A DNA stretch of 16,367 nt. It comes from Porphyromonadaceae bacterium UBA7087 (lineage in GTDB: Bacteria > Bacteroidota > Bacteroidia > Bacteroidales > Muribaculaceae). Below the pieces are notes generated by a model. That model was given only the letters and a program-made list of their open reading frames with translations. It ran no database searches and was not told the origin of the DNA. The stretch is from positions 3,662-20,028 of the forward strand of contig DKYZ01000087.1 of the NCBI GenBank assembly GCA_002493515.1, in the 5' to 3' direction. Shown in pieces: positions 15,443 to 16,367 of the stretch; position 1 is the first letter of the stretch, and each line of letters starts with the position of its first letter. A program made the translations under genes and the position numbers.

Positions 15443-16237
15443 ATGTCTGCTGTCGCTGTATATTCAGAAAAATATTTCCTCTCTGCGGGAGAGGCCAATG
15501 CAGAACAGGAACTATCGCTCCCCGTTCTTGCCACCAAGATAATCGACATAGCCACCGCCCATGCCAATTCCCTCGGCATAGGGAATCCCGACATGGCTGA
15601 CATACACTCCGGATGGGTCCTGTCCCGACTGACCATCGAGATGGAGCGTTATCCGAAAGTCAACGATACCTATGGCATAGAGACCTGGGTAGAGGGATGG
15701 AACCGCCATTTCTCACAACGCGCATTCCGGATTTTCGATGAAAAGGGAGCGACCCTCGGCTATGCCCGCTCGATATGGATGGTTTTCGACACCCTCACCC
15801 ATCAGAATGTCGGCCTTTCGCATCTACATCTCCCTGAAGGGATAATTATGGAGAAAGAATGCCCTATCGACCGCCAGAGGCCCCACATCCCAATCCTTCC
15901 CTCTCCCTCAGATGGACATGAACTGCCTAAAAATGCCCTGACAGCTACTGTCGCTCCCTCATTCTATACTTTCCGTTACTGCGACCTTGACTCCTACCGC
16001 CATGTCAACACCGTGAGATATATCGACGCGCTGCTCAACCAGTTTCCTTTGGAGCGTTACGACAGCCACATCCTCAGGCGGCTGGAGTTATCCTTCCTCC
16101 ATGAAGGCGCTTATGGCATGACCGTTAGGATTATGCGCCACGACTTCAACGACCGCCCCTCCTCCGCCCTATCCATCTGCAACGCCGCCGACGGCGGCAT
16201 GATCCTCTTCTCCCGTTTCACCTTCCGCCCCCGCTGA
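15443..16237 (+). CDS. Acyl-ACP thioesterase (FatA/FatB-like double hot-dog)
   Basis: Hydrolyses acyl-ACP to release free fatty acid in the cytoplasm, ending or diverting fatty acid synthesis. The 264 residues fit the bacterial family. The first hot-dog half shows HSGWVLSRLTIEMERYP (55-71), YGIETWVEGW and GYARSIWMVFD (106-116); the second begins near 165. The catalytic-type segment is CDLDSYRHVNTVRYID (180-195), with Asp183 and His187 in place, but the residue between them that is Asn in plant FatB and in Bacteroides homologues I remember (D-x-N-x-H) is Tyr185 (codon TAC, 15995-15997). Activity or mechanism may therefore differ. The ATG at 15443 gives a normal N-terminus. The gene is divergent from tamL and apparently monocistronic, with about 130 bp of non-coding sequence after it in the window. 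Confidence 0.92.
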   Translation: MSAVAVYSEKYFLSAGEANAEQELSLPVLATKIIDIATAHANSLGIGNPDMADIHSGWVLSRLTIEMERYPKVNDTYGIETWVEGWNRHFSQRAFRIFDEKGATLGYARSIWMVFDTLTHQNVGLSHLHLPEGIIMEKECPIDRQRPHIPILPSPSDGHELPKNALTATVAPSFYTFRYCDLDSYRHVNTVRYIDALLNQFPLERYDSHILRRLELSFLHEGAYGMTVRIMRHDFNDRPSSALSICNAADGGMILFSRFTFRPR

Positions 16238-16251
16238 GGCCTTTTAATTCA

Positions 16252-16268
16252 CAAAAGCGCTGCTTTTG
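16252..16268 (+). terminator. Small hairpin after the thioesterase gene, weak terminator candidate
   Basis: caaaagc-gct-gcttttg makes a perfect 7-bp stem with a 3-nt loop 15 nt after the stop codon. The T-run is part of the stem rather than following it, so this is not a standard intrinsic terminator. A competing pairing of ctttt (16241-16245) with aaaag (16253-16257) also exists. Confidence 0.3.
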
Positions 16269-16367
16269 AACAGAACCGCTCCGCGCAACCCCTTTCCAAC
16301 CCTTTTTCAATCCCCCTCCCCCATGAGCAATCCCCGCTCCCTTATCAGCGCGGAGCGGTCCTGTTCA
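16267..16367. repeat. 20-nt inverted repeat around a pyrimidine-rich 61-nt loop, reaching the window edge
   Basis: The arm at 16267-16286 (tgaacagaaccgctccgcgc) is the reverse complement of 16348-16367 except for one base (16360). The stem is GC-rich. The loop (16287-16347) has very few G residues and contains an imperfect 13/14-nt direct repeat (caatcccc-ctccc at 16308-16320 and caatcccc-gctccc at 16328-16341). The repeat may continue beyond the window. It could be a structured RNA, a terminator or attenuator of the next gene, or an end of a small repeat element. An ATG at 16323 opens a frame of 15 codons to the edge that cannot be judged. Confidence 0.6.

Noticed and set aside
16323..16367. 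Possible start of a further gene at the right edge
   Set aside because: Only 15 codons are visible, they run through the inverted repeat arm, and nothing supports coding.
1..16367. CRISPR arrays, insertion sequences, prophage, tRNA or rRNA genes, toxin-antitoxin or defence systems
   Set aside because: No regularly spaced repeats, transposase or integrase motifs, cloverleaf-like sequences or defence-type proteins were recognised; nearly all DNA is taken up by ordinary metabolic and envelope genes.

Overview
The window looks like chromosomal housekeeping DNA from a Bacteroidales bacterium, most likely a gut Muribaculaceae-type lineage. The reasons are moderately high GC genes (roughly 55-60% by eye), promoters of the Bacteroidetes-specific TTTG-N20-TAnnTTTG form, weak or absent Shine-Dalgarno sequences, a lipidated TamA-type outer membrane protein (TamL), and a gene set (hybrid malic enzyme, anaerobic class III ribonucleotide reductase) suited to an anaerobe. 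The family-level placement is inference. No insertion sequence, phage gene, CRISPR array, tRNA or rRNA was recognised.

Layout. Positions 1-3494 (+) hold the 3' part of dxs (isoprenoid precursor synthesis), then trkA and trkH (potassium uptake), tightly packed and probably one operon. The hybrid malic enzyme maeB (3495-5789, -) meets trkH tail to tail with no base between the stop codons. A 425-bp AT-rich divergent intergenic region follows, with a textbook Bacteroidetes promoter and a 14-bp direct repeat upstream of nrdD-nrdG (6215-8913, +), the oxygen-independent ribonucleotide reductase and its radical-SAM activase. A second strong promoter match lies at the end of nrdG and fires almost exactly at the ATG of a sugar aminotransferase gene. 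That gene heads a four-gene run (8939-12299, +): PLP sugar aminotransferase, two tandem FdtA/QdtA-type cupin ketoisomerase-like proteins, and rmuC. On the minus strand, tamL (15322 to 12977) and a HAD phosphatase (12946-12293) form a likely operon that converges on rmuC with a 7-bp overlap. An acyl-ACP thioesterase (15443-16237, +) diverges from tamL. The window ends in a 20-nt inverted repeat enclosing a pyrimidine-rich loop.

How the genes relate. dxs-trkA-trkH and nrdD-nrdG are standard units joined by 4-bp ATGA overlaps. The aminotransferase with the cupin pair suggests synthesis of a dTDP-3-amino-3,6-dideoxyhexose for a surface glycan, but the matching rmlA/rmlB genes are not in view. tamL and the thioesterase are both envelope/lipid genes and share a dyad-symmetric promoter region.

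Nothing here is clearly a new molecular system. The most interesting points are the cupin pair in which one copy has lost a motif histidine, the near-leaderless promoter of the aminotransferase, the symmetric divergent promoter of tamL and the thioesterase, the thioesterase with Tyr at the usual catalytic Asn position, and the inverted repeat at the right edge.
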